Below are positions 6,064 through 6,441 of a stretch of 6,441 bases of DNA, one piece after another (the stretch's first letter is position 1; each line of letters starts with the position of its first letter). Source of the stretch: DASUFH01 sp036274645 (GTDB lineage: Bacteria; Acidobacteriota; Terriglobia; 20CM-2-55-15); contig DASUFH010000003.1 of assembly GCA_036274645.1 (NCBI GenBank), positions 1-6,441 on the forward strand. The letters run 5' to 3'. The notes below the pieces were generated by a model. It saw only the letters and a list, made by a program, of their open reading frames with translations, was not told the origin of the DNA and searched no databases. A program made the translations under genes and the position numbers.

Positions 6064-6441
6064 AGGCTGGTCCGGCGATCAGGACCTCGTGTCCGGCCCG
6101 GCGAAGCTTTCGGGCCAGGCGCCACGGCCGGGCAAAAAGGTCATGCCGGCGCGCTCCGATCAGGACGAGCGAGCGGGGCTTCAGGACGTTAAGAATGGTT
6201 TCGGCCGGATTCCGGCATGGCAAGACGCACGCTTCGACGGACACCCCGTCCGGGAGGCCGCGGAGCAACTCGCCGATCCGCCGGCAGACAAAGCTCATCG
6301 GAGTCGGAGGTTCTTCCAGGGAAAGCGGAAAAGGCACGATGAGGGGGACCAGCAACAGAACCTCCGCCGGCATGCCTGCCGTCAGCGCGCCGGCCGACCG
6401 GAGCGCGCCAAGCGTTTCGGCGGCGCTGGTAAACAGCACGT
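6062..6441 (-). CDS. Small stand-alone USP-like (universal stress protein fold) protein; N-terminus cut by window edge
   Basis: About 126 residues are visible; the frame is open to the right edge, and the GTG at 6437-6439 is probably an internal Val of the first beta strand (VLFTSA). The order of elements is that of a USP fold: strand VLFT, helix SAAETLGALRSAGALTAG, strand AEVLLLVPLIVPFPL, helix SFVCRRIGELLRGL, strand VSVEACVLPC, helix NPAETILNVL, strand SLVLIGAR, helix WRLARKLRRAG, strand HEVLIAGPA. The family length (about 130-150) suggests that only a few residues are missing. The G-x2-G-x9-G(S/T) nucleotide motif of ATP-binding USPs is not seen after LVLIGAR, so it is probably a non-ATP-binding member. 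It lies 11 bp upstream of the permease start on the same strand and its stop overlaps the permease Shine-Dalgarno site, so the two are co-expressed. It may act on the permease or the kinase; that is inference. Confidence 0.6.
   Translation of the reverse strand, partial: VLFTSAAETLGALRSAGALTAGMPAEVLLLVPLIVPFPLSLEEPPTPMSFVCRRIGELLRGLPDGVSVEACVLPCRNPAETILNVLKPRSLVLIGARRHDLFARPWRLARKLRRAGHEVLIAGPA

Overview
The window looks like high-GC chromosomal DNA from a soil-type bacterium, most likely an acidobacterium of the Solibacter/Bryobacter kind. That placement is an inference. It rests on the C-terminal half of a very large Oar-like TonB-dependent receptor, a family greatly expanded in that phylum, and on the style of the transporter, kinase and regulator genes. 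No rRNA, tRNA, CRISPR array or transposase gene was seen.

Layout. Positions 2-1624 (+) hold the C-terminal part of the outer-membrane receptor, cut by the left window edge and closed by a strong intrinsic terminator (1654-1687). Directly behind it, 1690-1877 (+) carries the decayed 3' end of a GDSL/SGNH-family esterase gene. It has lost its 5' part, the catalytic Asp-His block and one base. The rest of the window is a set of genes on the minus strand, read from right to left: a small USP-like protein (6441-6062, cut by the right edge), a 746-residue APC-superfamily permease with a cytosolic USP-like domain (6050-3810), a 204-bp gap filled mostly by a 108-bp nested palindrome (3681-3788), a KdpD-type membrane histidine kinase without the KdpD N-terminal half (3605-2550), and a KdpE-type response regulator (2553-1855) joined to the kinase by an ATGA overlap. 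The regulator gene meets the esterase remnant tail to tail and overlaps its last 23 bp.

How the genes may work together. The permease resembles the KimA/KUP-like branch of the APC superfamily more than amino-acid permeases. Polar and acidic residues that I recall as lining the K+ path of Bacillus KimA appear at matching places (D41, Y48, D114, T118, S122, S253, E256, Y408). A KdpD/KdpE-type two-component system next to it points the same way. The best single hypothesis is a potassium uptake and sensing module without KdpFABC in view. In it, the USP-like module normally inside KdpD is absent from the kinase but occurs twice nearby: as a stand-alone protein and as the permease tail. The individual families are well supported. 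The K+ substrate and the division of labour are inference.
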